Origin: Neisseria animaloris | GTDB lineage: Bacteria > Pseudomonadota > Gammaproteobacteria > Burkholderiales > Neisseriaceae | DNA: 64,000 nucleotides | Reading direction: 5' to 3' | NCBI RefSeq assembly: GCF_900637855.1 | Contig: NZ_LR134440.1 | Span: 1,736,001 to 1,800,000, forward strand | Part shown: piece after piece, positions 20,290-29,060 of the stretch | Layout: each line of letters begins with the position of its first letter | How positions within the stretch are numbered: position 1 is the first letter of the stretch | Notes under the pieces: generated by a model | Told to the model about the DNA's origin: nothing | Databases searched by the model: none | What the model saw: the letters and a program-made list of their open reading frames with translations, nothing else | Translations under genes and position numbers: made by a program

Positions 20290-21021
20290 ATGCTGAGTGC
20301 CATTATTGTTGAAGACGAAGTGTTGGCAGCAGAGCGTTTGCGGGTTCTGCTGGAAGAGTGCAACGTCGTATTATTAAAAATATTCCATCATGCGCAGCCG
20401 GCTTTGGATTGGCTGAGTGTGCATGAAGTAGATATTGTATTTGCTGATATTGGTCTGCCGGAAATTACCGGATTGGATTTGGTTGAGCGAATTAAACGCA
20501 TTGCCAAAAAGCAGCCGGATGTCATTTTCACGACTGCTTATGAAGAGCATGCTTTACGTGCATTTGAGTTGGCTGCGGCCGATTATTTATTAAAGCCCAT
20601 TAAAGTATCGCGGCTGCAAACTGCTTTGGAGCGGTTGAATGAAAAACATAAAGAAAAGGCTGATGATTTTACACACTTTAAGGTGTTTAACCGTAACCGT
20701 ATGGTAGAGATTCCATGGCAGCAGGTGCGTTATCTCTTGGCTGAACATAAAACGGTATTTCTATTCACGGGAGACGGCCAAAGTTATGAATTACCTAAAA
20801 CTTTGGTTTATTGGGAAGAGCTGTTGGGGGATAAAATTATCCGCATCCATCGTAATGCTTTGGTGTTCCGCCATACTTTAGACTGTTTGATTCGTTTGGA
20901 TGGCGGAGACGAAGATGAGAGCAATGCAACTTGGGGCGCGCGGGTGCTGGATGTGGATAAACCGCTTGCAGTAAGCCGCCGCCAGTTGGCTGCGATTCGT
21001 AAGATTTTGCGTGAACATTAA
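20290..21021 (+). CDS. LytTR-family response regulator
   Basis: A 243-residue two-domain regulator. Residues 1-120 are a receiver domain with the acidic pair ED (8-9), phospho-acceptor Asp53 in FADIGLPE, Thr in FTTAYEEHA and Lys in DYLLKPIK. Residues about 140-240 form a LytTR DNA-binding domain (FTGDGQSYELPKTL, IIRIHRNALV, AVSRRQLAAIRKIL). LytTR proteins usually control exported or surface functions, often alginate or pili in AlgR relatives. No histidine kinase gene lies beside it, so its partner is unknown. A 27-bp-arm hairpin follows the stop. Confidence 0.9.
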   Translation: MLSAIIVEDEVLAAERLRVLLEECNVVLLKIFHHAQPALDWLSVHEVDIVFADIGLPEITGLDLVERIKRIAKKQPDVIFTTAYEEHALRAFELAAADYLLKPIKVSRLQTALERLNEKHKEKADDFTHFKVFNRNRMVEIPWQQVRYLLAEHKTVFLFTGDGQSYELPKTLVYWEELLGDKIIRIHRNALVFRHTLDCLIRLDGGDEDESNATWGARVLDVDKPLAVSRRQLAAIRKILREH

Positions 21022-21036
21022 GCGGATTGAATTTTT

Positions 21037-21102
21037 ACAAGCCTGCTAATAAAACAGCCGAAATGCTAAAAAGCGTTTCGGCTGTTTTATTAGCAGGCTT
21101 GT
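21037..21102 (+). terminator. Perfect 27-bp-arm palindromic terminator
   Basis: Arms 21037-21063 and 21076-21102 are exactly complementary over 27 bases with a 12-base loop. It lies 15 bp after the LytTR regulator stop. It is much longer than needed for termination and contains no DUS. Confidence 0.7.
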
Positions 21103-21249
21103 AGGGATTGATGTCGGAAATAGCAGCGACATGTACATTTTCTCTTTTGTATAGAGATCCTTTCTTAGGGGAGGAGATTGCCCAAATGCCGTAAAGTATC
21201 AAGAAGCACTATAATGTTTGATAATTTATAAAATCATTCCTTAAAAAAA

Positions 21250-21399
21250 TATAGCAAATAAACTTAACTTGTTACGGCGTTGCTGAGCCTTAGCTCAAAG
21301 AGAACGATCTTATGAGCCGCTGGGCAACAAAATTGGTTCCGTACTACTTGTACTGTTTGCAGCTTGTCGTTTTGTATCAAAAATAAGTTTATTTCTATA
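21250..21399. mobile_element. 150-bp MITE with TA ends
   Basis: Near-identical terminal inverted repeats (TATAGCAAATAAACTTA at 21250-21266; complement of TATAGAAATAAACTTA at 21384-21399) enclose about 117 bp with no coding capacity. The ends begin and finish in TA, consistent with TA target duplication as for Correia-type and IS5/Tc1-like non-autonomous elements. The internal run GTTACGGCGTTGCTGAGCC resembles interiors of neisserial small repeats. Confidence 0.65.
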
Positions 21400-21444
21400 A
21401 CACCTGTTTAGGTATGAAAGTATAAGTACCTCAATTTTAATACT

Positions 21445-21478
21445 CAGGCCGTCTGAAAACTTTTTTAGACGGCCTTTT
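21445..21478. terminator. DUS inverted-pair terminator after argJ
   Basis: AGGCCGTCTGAAAA faces TTAGACGGCCTTTT, one of them slightly degenerate. The pair lies just beyond the 3' end of argJ (minus strand) and probably terminates it. Confidence 0.65.
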
Positions 21479-21491
21479 TAGAAGGTGTAAT

Positions 21492-22712
21492 TCAACTGCG
21501 GTAATCTGCGTTAATCGATACATAATCATGTGATAAATCGCATGTATAGATAACGGCACGTTCACGACCACGTTGCAAATCAACACGAACAGTGATTTCG
21601 GGTTGATTCATTACCATTTGGCCGGCTTCTTCGGTGTAGCTGTCCGCCCGTCCTCCGTTTTCCGCGACCAGCACTTCACCCAGCCACATGCGTACTTTTT
21701 CGGTGTCGAAGTTGGGGAGACCTGAGTAGCCGATAGCAGCCAATAATCGGCCGAGATTGGGGTCGGAAGCAAAAAAGGCCGTCTTAATTAAAGGTGAGTG
21801 GGCGATGGCATAGGCCACTTGCCGCGCTTCAGTACGATCGCCTGCATTTTCGACTTGAACAGTAATGAATTTGGTAGCTCCTTCGCCGTCGCGCACAATG
21901 GCTTGGGCAAGCTCCAGTGCGAGGCTGCCAAGCAGGGTCTTAAGTTGGTCGTAGCGTGGATCAGCGATGTTGTCGATCTCATTCTGACCGCACTTGCCGG
22001 TAGCGACGATAACAAAGCTGTCATTGGTGCTGGTATCGCCATCTATCGTGATGGCATTAAACGATTGGTCGGCGATTTCTTGTGTGAGCATCTGTAAAAC
22101 CGGTTGTGCTATGTTGGCATCACATACGATAAAGCCGAGCATGGTTGCCATATTGGGGCATATCATGCCTGCTCCTTTGGCAATGCCGGTGGCGTGTACA
22201 ATATGGTGGTTACCGATTTTCCCTTCACGACTGGCAGCTTTTGGTACGGTGTCAGTGGTCATAATGGCACGGGCGGCATCGTTCCAAAACGCAGGTTTGA
22301 CACGGGGTAGGGCATCGATGATTTTTTGTGCGGGCAGCGGTTCGAGAATAACACCGGTGGAAAACGGCAGTATTTGTGAAGTTTTGCAGCGGATTTGTTT
22401 CGCTACAGCTTCGCACACTGCTTGAGCGTCCTCCCGTCCTTTTATTCCGGTGCCGGCGTTAGCGTTGCCAGTGTTGATAATCATCGCACGTACGCCGTCT
22501 TCATCGAAAAGGTGCTGCTTGGCTACATGCACGGGTGCGGCGCAGAATTGGTTTTGTGTGAATACGGCACCGACGGTATTGTCGGGGTTGAAAACCATCA
22601 GTGTGATGTCGTTGTGGCCGGATTTTTTGATGCCCGCTTGTCCGACAAATACTTGCACACCGTCTATCGGTAATAATTCCGCCGCATCTTTTTCTCGTAA
22701 GTTGACTGCCAT
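21492..22712 (-). CDS. argJ: Glutamate N-acetyltransferase / amino-acid acetyltransferase
   Basis: ArgJ moves the acetyl group from N-acetylornithine to glutamate in the cyclic arginine pathway; bifunctional forms also use acetyl-CoA. The 406-residue precursor has the autocleavage context KGAGMICPNMATMLGF, where the Thr becomes the N-terminal nucleophile of the beta chain, plus FNAITIDGDTSTNDS. The length is normal. Its start abuts the end of the ClC gene, whose stop lies one base upstream, so the two may be co-transcribed. DUS pairs follow the gene. Confidence 0.96.
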   Translation of the reverse strand: MAVNLREKDAAELLPIDGVQVFVGQAGIKKSGHNDITLMVFNPDNTVGAVFTQNQFCAAPVHVAKQHLFDEDGVRAMIINTGNANAGTGIKGREDAQAVCEAVAKQIRCKTSQILPFSTGVILEPLPAQKIIDALPRVKPAFWNDAARAIMTTDTVPKAASREGKIGNHHIVHATGIAKGAGMICPNMATMLGFIVCDANIAQPVLQMLTQEIADQSFNAITIDGDTSTNDSFVIVATGKCGQNEIDNIADPRYDQLKTLLGSLALELAQAIVRDGEGATKFITVQVENAGDRTEARQVAYAIAHSPLIKTAFFASDPNLGRLLAAIGYSGLPNFDTEKVRMWLGEVLVAENGGRADSYTEEAGQMVMNQPEITVRVDLQRGRERAVIYTCDLSHDYVSINADYRS

Positions 22713-24107
22713 CTATTTCTCCTTATCAACAGCATCTGCCTGCTGTGTGGCTGCTTCTTCTTGAACCCGTTGCCGATAGCGTGTTCCTGCCGCATGGTAA
22801 AACGGTTTCGGTGAAAATTGGCGCGATACCTGAGAAGCGAAAATAGCACCAATCAGTAACCAAAACAACAAATTCTGCCCGCCCGTCATTTCCATTACCA
22901 CCACGCTGGCGGTTAAGGGAGATTGTGTAGCAGCTGCCAAAAAGGCAGTCATACAGATTAGCACCAATACGTTCACACCTGTTTGAACATCAGCAATTTG
23001 CGCGATATGCTGTCCAATCATTGCCCCTATGGTAAGAGAGGGGGTGAAAATGCCGCCCGGAATGCCGGCCCAATACGACAACACGGTTGCTCCCCATTTG
23101 GCCGCAGCCACACCGAACGGCGCATCATGTGTTCCACGCAGTGCCGCAGACGCTTCGTGATAGCCCGTACCGAAAGTTTGCCCTTGATAAAGCGTACCGA
23201 TTAAAGCCAGCAGCAGGCCGATGGTGCCAGCGAGTAAAACGGGATGATTGCGTATCCAGTTGCGGTATTTTTCGGGCGCAAATGCCGCTGTACCTTTATA
23301 GAGGCAGCGGGCAAACAAGCCGCCGGCCACGCCGCATACCAAACCGCTCAATAGCACCCATATCAGCATGTCGGGCAATTCGCTTCCGTTAAACCCCGAA
23401 AAATAAGGGTTGTTGCCCTGTATGGCCACTTGGATAAAACCTGCAGCCAACACACCGATGAAAATCTGGCGTTCCCAACGCAGCAGAATGCCGCGTCCCA
23501 ATTCCTCAATCGCAAACACCACGCCGGCCAGCGGCGCATTGAATGCCGCGGCCAAACCACCTGCCGCGCCTGCTGCAATCAAATCGTTTTCCTGCATGCC
23601 TTTAAAGGCGAGATTGTGTTTTTTACACCATGCCCCCCACGCTGCCATTACTGCGGCTCCTACTTGCACCGACGGCCCTTCCCGTCCGATAGAGGCCCCC
23701 GCCAGCATGCCCAAAAAAGTTAAGGGGATTTTCAACATGGTTTGCCGTAATTGCAAAAGCCGTGTTTTCTGGGCACCGAAAGGCAGTGATAGGGAAGCTA
23801 ACACTTGTGGGATGCCGCTGCCTGCCGTGTAAGGGGCAAACCTTCGGGTGAGCCATACAATCAGCGGCAACCCGAGCGGCAGCACCACCCATGCGAACCA
23901 CGGGTATTGCTGCACCAGTCGGGCATTTTCTTCCAATGCCCAGTCTGCCATTTTTGCAAATGCCAGTGACACCAATGTCACCAGCGCCGCACCGGCCAGT
24001 AGAAAGCCGAATGCGGCCGTTTTTCGTGAAAGGCGTTGAGTCTGTTTGATTTTATGGGAAATTTTCCGTCCTATCAGACGGTCGAAAGAGGAAAGAGTAC
24101 GTTTCAT
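22713..24107 (-). CDS. ClC-type chloride/proton antiporter
   Basis: A 464-residue inner-membrane protein of the ClC family. Selectivity-filter motifs are GSGIPQV, GREGPSVQVGA with the gating Glu, and GGIFTPS. The internal proton Glu is present in FNAPLAGVVFAIEEL, which favours an exchanger over a channel. Such antiporters aid acid resistance or chloride homeostasis. It ends directly at the argJ start. The N terminus is basic and cytoplasmic, and the tail is short with no CBS domains. Confidence 0.93.
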   Translation of the reverse strand: MKRTLSSFDRLIGRKISHKIKQTQRLSRKTAAFGFLLAGAALVTLVSLAFAKMADWALEENARLVQQYPWFAWVVLPLGLPLIVWLTRRFAPYTAGSGIPQVLASLSLPFGAQKTRLLQLRQTMLKIPLTFLGMLAGASIGREGPSVQVGAAVMAAWGAWCKKHNLAFKGMQENDLIAAGAAGGLAAAFNAPLAGVVFAIEELGRGILLRWERQIFIGVLAAGFIQVAIQGNNPYFSGFNGSELPDMLIWVLLSGLVCGVAGGLFARCLYKGTAAFAPEKYRNWIRNHPVLLAGTIGLLLALIGTLYQGQTFGTGYHEASAALRGTHDAPFGVAAAKWGATVLSYWAGIPGGIFTPSLTIGAMIGQHIAQIADVQTGVNVLVLICMTAFLAAATQSPLTASVVVMEMTGGQNLLFWLLIGAIFASQVSRQFSPKPFYHAAGTRYRQRVQEEAATQQADAVDKEK

Positions 24108-24225
24108 TTACCCGCTCGTTTATTATCGTAAATTGTTTTTGGAAAATTGTTTTTCAGACGGCCTGAAATAGAATAAGTGATATTATGAACAGATTTATCA
24201 AATGAATAAAGCCGCAACCGTGCAA

Positions 24226-24258
24226 AGGCCGTCTGAAAACCGGTTTTTCAGACGGCCT
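24226..24258. terminator. DUS inverted pair between hpf and the ClC gene
   Basis: Two perfect AG-DUS copies in inverted orientation with about nine bases between, in the gap behind hpf and ahead of the ClC gene. It can act as a secondary terminator and as an uptake site. Confidence 0.6.
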
Positions 24259-24304
24259 GTTGTTTTTAGCCGGGCTACGCTATTTCAAGAGCCGGACGGA
24301 GAAA

Positions 24305-24332
24305 CAAAAAACACCCCGCAAAACGGGGTGTT
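24305..24332 (-). terminator. Intrinsic terminator of hpf
   Basis: On the minus strand, arms ACACCCCG/CGGGGTGT with a four-base loop (24311-24331) are followed by a T run (seen as A on the plus strand). It lies 19 bp past the hpf stop. Confidence 0.75.
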
Positions 24333-24350
24333 GAATCTTGTTAAAACAAA

Positions 24351-24671
24351 TTATTCGGTATCGGGTTCCGGTTTGGGAGTGGCGCGCACATCGTTGCTTT
24401 TTTCTTTATGTTTCAAGATGGCACGGTCAACTTTGTCCATGAGCACATCAATCGCAGCATACATATCGGATTCAACAGTTTCCACATGCAGGTCTTTACC
24501 GGCCAAGTGCACATCAGCTTCAGCCTTGTTGTTCAGCTTTTCTACCGAAAGGGTGATGGCTACAGAAATCAAATTGGCGGCATGACGGTTGATGCGCTCC
24601 AACTTGCTATTGACATGATTTTTGATGGCTTCGGTTACGTCGAAATTCAGGCCGGTGATTTTCAGGTTCAT
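24351..24671 (-). CDS. hpf: Ribosome hibernation-promoting factor, short form
   Basis: HPF binds the decoding region of idle ribosomes and favours 100S dimers in stationary phase. The 106-residue short type shows MNLKITGLNFDVTEAIKNHV and the HL.GKDLHVE strand (DVHLAGKDLHVETVE). It lies 59 bp behind rpoN on the same strand, the usual rpoN-hpf pairing. A good terminator follows. It lacks the C-terminal dimerisation domain of long HPF. Confidence 0.94.
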   Translation of the reverse strand: MNLKITGLNFDVTEAIKNHVNSKLERINRHAANLISVAITLSVEKLNNKAEADVHLAGKDLHVETVESDMYAAIDVLMDKVDRAILKHKEKSNDVRATPKPEPDTE

Positions 24672-24730
24672 GGCTTTACTCCTTCGGTTAAGTTAAACCG
24701 CCTGATTTAGGCAGTCTGAAAAATGGTTAA

Positions 24731-26083
24731 TCATAGTCTGCGTTGTGTGGCAGACGGAATGTTCAATGATTCTCGATATTTGGCTACGGTGCGGCGGGCG
24801 ATATCGATGCCTTGCTGTTTCAAAAGTTTACTCAACATTTCATCAGAATGCGGTTTGAATTTGTCTTCCGACTCGACCAACTGAGTGATTACGGCTTTGA
24901 CCGCATTTTGGCTCACCCCCTCGCCGTCTTCAGCACAAACGGCCTGTGTGAAGAAATAGCGTAACGCAAACACTCCGCGCGGGCAAGACAAATATTTATG
25001 GTTGACGGCACGGGATACGGTGCTTTCAGCTACCCCGAGTTCGGCAGCGGCATCTTTCAGCAGCATGGGTGTCAGGCCGATTTCGCCGAATACGAAAAAA
25101 TCTTCCTGCTTTTCAACAATGTACTCTGCCAAACGGATTACTGTACTTTTACGCAGTTCCAAGCTGTCGATTTTCTGCCTCGCTTCGCTTAATTTTTCTT
25201 TCCACTCCGGGCTGACTTCTCCAGCTTCTTTCAACAGGTCGCAATATTCACGATTGAGCTGTACTTTCGGCCATGCGTTGTCGTTGCCGATGACCGTCCA
25301 GCCGGTTTTGGTTTCTTTCACCCATACATCGGGCTGTACATAGGCTGTCGGCTCGGCGGAAGCAAATCCATAGGCCGGGTAGGGATTGAGTTTCGATATC
25401 AGGTCTAAGGCCGTCTGAATGGTATCGATATCGGAATCAGGAAACATTTTGCGGGCTTTGGCCAGATTTTGCTGGCGGCTTCTGCTTAGGCTGTCCAGCG
25501 ACTGTTGAACGATTTTGGCAGCCAGTTGGCGTTCAGGAGAGGCGGGCAAGCGTAAGAGTTGCAGCATCAGAGACTCGGTTAAATTTGAGGCCCCTACACC
25601 TGCGGGATCGAAGGTTTGCAGCAGATCGAGTGCTTCCTGCAAATCGTTTTCGTTGAGCATCCATTCCAGCGGGGTGTGGTCGATTACCTCACCCAAGCTG
25701 TCGGTGAAATAACCTTGGTCGTCGAGAAAATCAATGAGGATATGTATCCGTGCAGCTTCTTCTTCGCTTAGGGGATGTTCGCAAACTTGTTTGTGCAGAA
25801 AAGCATTGAAGTCGTCTTCGCCGGCGATGGTGGCCCATACGTCTTCGGCATCATCTCCGCCGATTTGGTTGCTCCTCGGCAGAGAGGCGGAAATTTGAGA
25901 AAATTCGGTATCGCCCGCATCATCGGCGGGCTCGGGGCGCTCCAGCAGAGGGTTGTCTTGCAACCAGTCGTCTACTTCGCGCTCAAGTTCCAGCCCGGAC
26001 ATTTGCAGTATACGCAACGACTGCTGAAGGTGTTGGTTCAGCTGCTGGGTTTGTTTGAGTTTTAGTCCAAAATTTTGGCTCAT
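24731..26083 (-). CDS. rpoN: RNA polymerase sigma-54 factor, apparently intact
   Basis: Sigma-54 directs polymerase to -24/-12 promoters and needs an AAA activator. The 450-residue protein has all regions: glutamine-rich region I (LKQTQQLNQHLQQSLRILQM), an acidic region II, the core-binding middle, a helix-turn-helix (LKDAAAELGVAESTVSRAV, about residues 340-360) and the C-terminal RpoN box ARRTVAKYRE (about 429-438). This contrasts with pathogenic Neisseria, where, as I recall, the rpoN-like gene is deleted for the helix-turn-helix. It sits between lptB and hpf as in many proteobacteria. No sigma-54 activator is visible in the window. Confidence 0.95.
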   Translation of the reverse strand: MSQNFGLKLKQTQQLNQHLQQSLRILQMSGLELEREVDDWLQDNPLLERPEPADDAGDTEFSQISASLPRSNQIGGDDAEDVWATIAGEDDFNAFLHKQVCEHPLSEEEAARIHILIDFLDDQGYFTDSLGEVIDHTPLEWMLNENDLQEALDLLQTFDPAGVGASNLTESLMLQLLRLPASPERQLAAKIVQQSLDSLSRSRQQNLAKARKMFPDSDIDTIQTALDLISKLNPYPAYGFASAEPTAYVQPDVWVKETKTGWTVIGNDNAWPKVQLNREYCDLLKEAGEVSPEWKEKLSEARQKIDSLELRKSTVIRLAEYIVEKQEDFFVFGEIGLTPMLLKDAAAELGVAESTVSRAVNHKYLSCPRGVFALRYFFTQAVCAEDGEGVSQNAVKAVITQLVESEDKFKPHSDEMLSKLLKQQGIDIARRTVAKYRESLNIPSATQRRL

Positions 26084-26145
26084 ATTATTGTTTTATAGAG
26101 AGTAATACATAATGTGTCGGTTCGGTAAGGTGTGTCTGCCGCCTG

Positions 26146-26877
26146 TTAATAATTAAAGTTTTCGCCCAGATATACTGCCCGCACTTGTTCGTTGTTGACC
26201 AGTTCTTCAGGATGCCCCGAGGCGAGTACGGCCCCTTCACTGATGATGTAGGCACGGTCGCAGATGCGCAGGGTTTCGCGCACATTGTGGTCGGTAATCA
26301 GTACGCCGATGCCGCGCGATTTCAGAAACTCAATGATTTTTTGGATGTCGATAACGGCAATCGGATCGACTCCGGCAAACGGTTCGTCGAGCAGGATAAA
26401 GCGCGGCTGCATGGCAAGCACACGGGCGATTTCTACACGGCGGCGTTCGCCTCCCGAAAGCGACGGAGCGGGGTTGTTGCGCAGGCGTTCGATGTTCAGG
26501 TCGGCAAGTAGCCGTTCCAGCTCGCTGTCGATTTTACTTTTGTCTTTCAGGCTGATTTCCAGAATGGCGCGGATGTTTTGCTCGACCGTCATTTTGCGGA
26601 AAATCGATGCTTCCTGCGGCAGATAGCCTAATCCCAAGCGAGCGCGTTCGTGAATCGGCAGGTGGCGGATTTCTTTGTCGTCGAGCATTACGCTGCCCGC
26701 ATCGGCGGAAATCAAGCCGACAATCATATAAAAACTGGTGGTTTTGCCTGCTCCGTTGGGCCCGAGCAGGCCAACTACTTCACCGCTTTCGATATCAAGC
26801 GAAAAGTTTTTGACGACTTGGCGCTTTTTGAAACTCTTTTGTAGGTTTTGTACGTTTAAGCGGCTGTGGTGATTCAT
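26146..26877 (-). CDS. lptB: LPS export ABC ATPase LptB
   Basis: LptB powers LPS extraction from the inner membrane with LptFG. The 243 residues hold Walker [12 protein letters not shown], signature [15 protein letters not shown] and Walker [16 protein letters not shown], and the C-terminal [19 protein letters not shown] block typical of LptB. It lies between lptA and rpoN on the minus strand, with a gap of about 260 bp full of DUS copies separating it from lptA. Confidence 0.96.
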   Translation of the reverse strand: MNHHSRLNVQNLQKSFKKRQVVKNFSLDIESGEVVGLLGPNGAGKTTSFYMIVGLISADAGSVMLDDKEIRHLPIHERARLGLGYLPQEASIFRKMTVEQNIRAILEISLKDKSKIDSELERLLADLNIERLRNNPAPSLSGGERRRVEIARVLAMQPRFILLDEPFAGVDPIAVIDIQKIIEFLKSRGIGVLITDHNVRETLRICDRAYIISEGAVLASGHPEELVNNEQVRAVYLGENFNY

Positions 26878-27137
26878 GGTATAGCCTTTGAGTTATGGTT
26901 ACTATTGTAATCTTTTTGCAGGCCGTCTGAAAAGGTTGTTTGCGGTTTCGAAGGCAGGCAGGTGTTTTCAGACGGCCTGAACGGTGTTTATATGGCAAAT
27001 ATGATACAACTCATTGTTTATATTATGATGTGTAAATATTTGACATAAAGCAAAGACCGTCTGAAAAAATCTTGGTGGCGGGCTGTTGTCCGATCCGTTC
27101 AACGGCCTGAAGAATGTTTTCAGACGGCCTCTCGAGG
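26878..27137. repeat. DUS-rich gap between lptB and lptA
   Basis: This gap holds several AG-DUS copies in both orientations, around 26921-26935, 26969-26981, 27052-27066 and 27118-27130. Two of them can pair across about 35 bases. No gene is seen. The cluster probably terminates lptA transcripts while serving uptake. Confidence 0.6.
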
Positions 27138-27659
27138 TTATTTGCTTTTACCGGTGCTGCCGGGTTGGATGACAACGGTTACACGTTTACCGGCCTTGCC
27201 TTTGCTACCCTTACTGCCATTAACGGTATAAACCTCGGTGCGGGTGTTGTAGACGATGCTGGCTCCTTCGGCCAAGTCGCCGCCGCGTTGTACTTTGGCA
27301 TTGCCGGTCAGTTTCACGATGCCGGTGGCGGATGAAAATTCCACTTGGTTGGCCTGCCCGTTTACCGTGCCTTTGCCTCCGTCAAGTGTTTGGCCGAAGC
27401 GCACAGGGCTGCCGCTTGCAGACATAAACTGTTCGCCTTTGTCGTTACGCGATACGCGCACGCTTGCGGCACGTATGTTCAGAGAGCCTTGTTTGATGAT
27501 GACGTTGCCGCTGAAGGTGGTTACTTGATTGGCTTGGTCAAGAGAACCTTGATCGGCTTCGATCTGAATGGGCTGCTTGCGGTCGCTCTCCAGCGCATAG
27601 GCGGGTGCGGCGGCAATCAAGGCGGCAAGGGCGGCGGTGTTAATGATGTTTCGGGTCAT
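27138..27659 (-). CDS. lptA: LPS periplasmic bridge protein LptA
   Basis: LptA forms the periplasmic bridge that carries LPS to the outer membrane. The 173-residue protein has a Sec signal peptide ending AAAPAYA, then the OstA beta-jellyroll (PIQIEADQGSLDQANQVTTF, GNVIIKQGSLNIRA). The basic tail KGKAGKRVTVVIQPG is poorly conserved. Its start overlaps the end of lptC by 20 bases, so translation is probably coupled. Confidence 0.95.
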   Translation of the reverse strand: MTRNIINTAALAALIAAAPAYALESDRKQPIQIEADQGSLDQANQVTTFSGNVIIKQGSLNIRAASVRVSRNDKGEQFMSASGSPVRFGQTLDGGKGTVNGQANQVEFSSATGIVKLTGNAKVQRGGDLAEGASIVYNTRTEVYTVNGSKGSKGKAGKRVTVVIQPGSTGKSK

Positions 27660-28221
27660 AAATAGTCGCTTTCACTCGTGAAGGCAGATTCAGGAATCCT
27701 TTTTTGTGGTCGTAAACCAAACCGTTCGCCGTGCCGTGCGAATCGCCGTATTGATAATGCACGGGAGCATCGGTGCGGGCGGTTTCGGTGTTGGTGTCGA
27801 CGGTGAGGTTACCGGTTTTCAGAACACCGGCGGGGCGTTCGGCATCGGCGGCTTTGGTTAGGACAACATCTTGCTGGAATATTACTTGGCGGTTGTCTGT
27901 GTTGTAGCGGGCGGTTTCACTTTTCACGTTATAAAGCAGCCTGCCGCTGCCGTAAAGTGATAGCTGCGGTTTGTTGAATGTTACATCATTGCTTTTGGGC
28001 AACTGCCATGCCGACTCCGCACTCAGGTTTTCTTTCAGACGGCCGCTTTCATCGAAGCGTCTGCCGTCAATACCTTGCATGGCATATTGTGGCTCGTTTG
28101 GATTCAGCGCAGCTTCTTCAATATCAATTTGGCTGATACGCCCCAACCATGCGGACAAACCGCCGAGGCTTACCGCTAAGATAAGCGGGAACAGCCAGCC
28201 GTAACGCCATTTCTTGGTCAT
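27640..28221 (-). CDS. lptC: LPS export protein LptC
   Basis: LptC is the single-pass inner-membrane protein handing LPS from LptB2FG to LptA. The 193 residues have one N-terminal membrane helix (WLFPLILAVSLGGLSAWL) followed by a periplasmic jellyroll (LNPNEPQYAMQGIDGRRF and the YDHKKGFLNLPSRVKATIYD end). It overlaps kdsC by four bases upstream and lptA by 20 downstream. Confidence 0.93.
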   Translation of the reverse strand: MTKKWRYGWLFPLILAVSLGGLSAWLGRISQIDIEEAALNPNEPQYAMQGIDGRRFDESGRLKENLSAESAWQLPKSNDVTFNKPQLSLYGSGRLLYNVKSETARYNTDNRQVIFQQDVVLTKAADAERPAGVLKTGNLTVDTNTETARTDAPVHYQYGDSHGTANGLVYDHKKGFLNLPSRVKATIYDPKHH

Positions 28222-28754
28222 TTAACGTACTCTTGTAAAGCAGGTTCAAGCGTACCTTGCGCCTGCATGATTAAATCGCACAACTCACGCACCGCCCCTT
28301 TTCCGGCAGTTTTGCGGGTAACGTAGGCGGCGTGTTGCAAGGCGAACCAATGCGCTTCGGGCACCGCTACGGGCAGACCGCAACGCACCATCACGGGCAG
28401 GTCGACCACATCGTCGCCAATAAAAGCGCATTCGTGCTCTTCCACACCGGCTTTTTCACGTAAATCGGCATAAGCAGCACGCTTGTCGTGAATGCCTTTA
28501 TAGTAGTGGTTGATGCCGATCTGTTTGACGCGGATACCGACGGAAGGCGCATCGCGGCCAGTGATAATGGCCGTCTGAACGCCGCTGGCTTGCAGCATTT
28601 TCAGGCCGTGGCCGTCGAGCGTATGAAAAGGTTTGATTTCTTCGCCATTGTCGCGGATATAAATGTGCCCGTCGGTGAGTACACCGTCTACATCCATAAT
28701 CAGCAGCTTGATTTTGGCGGCACGGGATTGGATTTCGGGAGATATGTTCTGCAT
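28218..28754 (-). CDS. kdsC: 3-deoxy-D-manno-octulosonate 8-phosphate phosphatase
   Basis: KdsC removes phosphate from Kdo-8-P, giving Kdo for LPS inner core. The 178-residue HAD enzyme shows motif I LLIMDVDGVLTDG, motif II TAIITGRDA, the Lys context and motif III FIGDDVVDLPVM. It is first in the minus-strand set kdsC-lptC-lptA, so Kdo synthesis and LPS export are linked. Confidence 0.96.
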   Translation of the reverse strand: MQNISPEIQSRAAKIKLLIMDVDGVLTDGHIYIRDNGEEIKPFHTLDGHGLKMLQASGVQTAIITGRDAPSVGIRVKQIGINHYYKGIHDKRAAYADLREKAGVEEHECAFIGDDVVDLPVMVRCGLPVAVPEAHWFALQHAAYVTRKTAGKGAVRELCDLIMQAQGTLEPALQEYVK

Positions 28755-28985
28755 GGTTGGTTTTTTCAGACGGCCTGTAAAATAGATATTTTAACATTAA
28801 AGGATATTAAAGGCCGTCTGAAAATGTAAGGGTGGCAGGTTTATAGCCGTTTGTGTTTTTGTCGGATGTTTTTTTGTGCTTGGTTTATTTACCATTTCAC
28901 AACAATTGTTTTATCTAAAGTGATTATTTGGCTGTGTTTCAAAGCAGTTCGGACAGCCTATGCTAAAATTCTACCCAAAGGGGCA

Positions 28986-29015
28986 AGGCCGTCTGAAAAC
29001 TTTTTCAGACGGCCT
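28986..29015. terminator. DUS inverted pair upstream of moxR
   Basis: Two perfect AG-DUS copies face each other with about four bases between. It lies in the divergent 306-bp gap between kdsC and moxR. Single DUS copies also lie at about 28766 and 28812. No other element was identified in this gap. Confidence 0.55.
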
Positions 29016-29060
29016 GATTATGCCTGATAAACCACTGAAATCCTAATAGAAAATATAATC

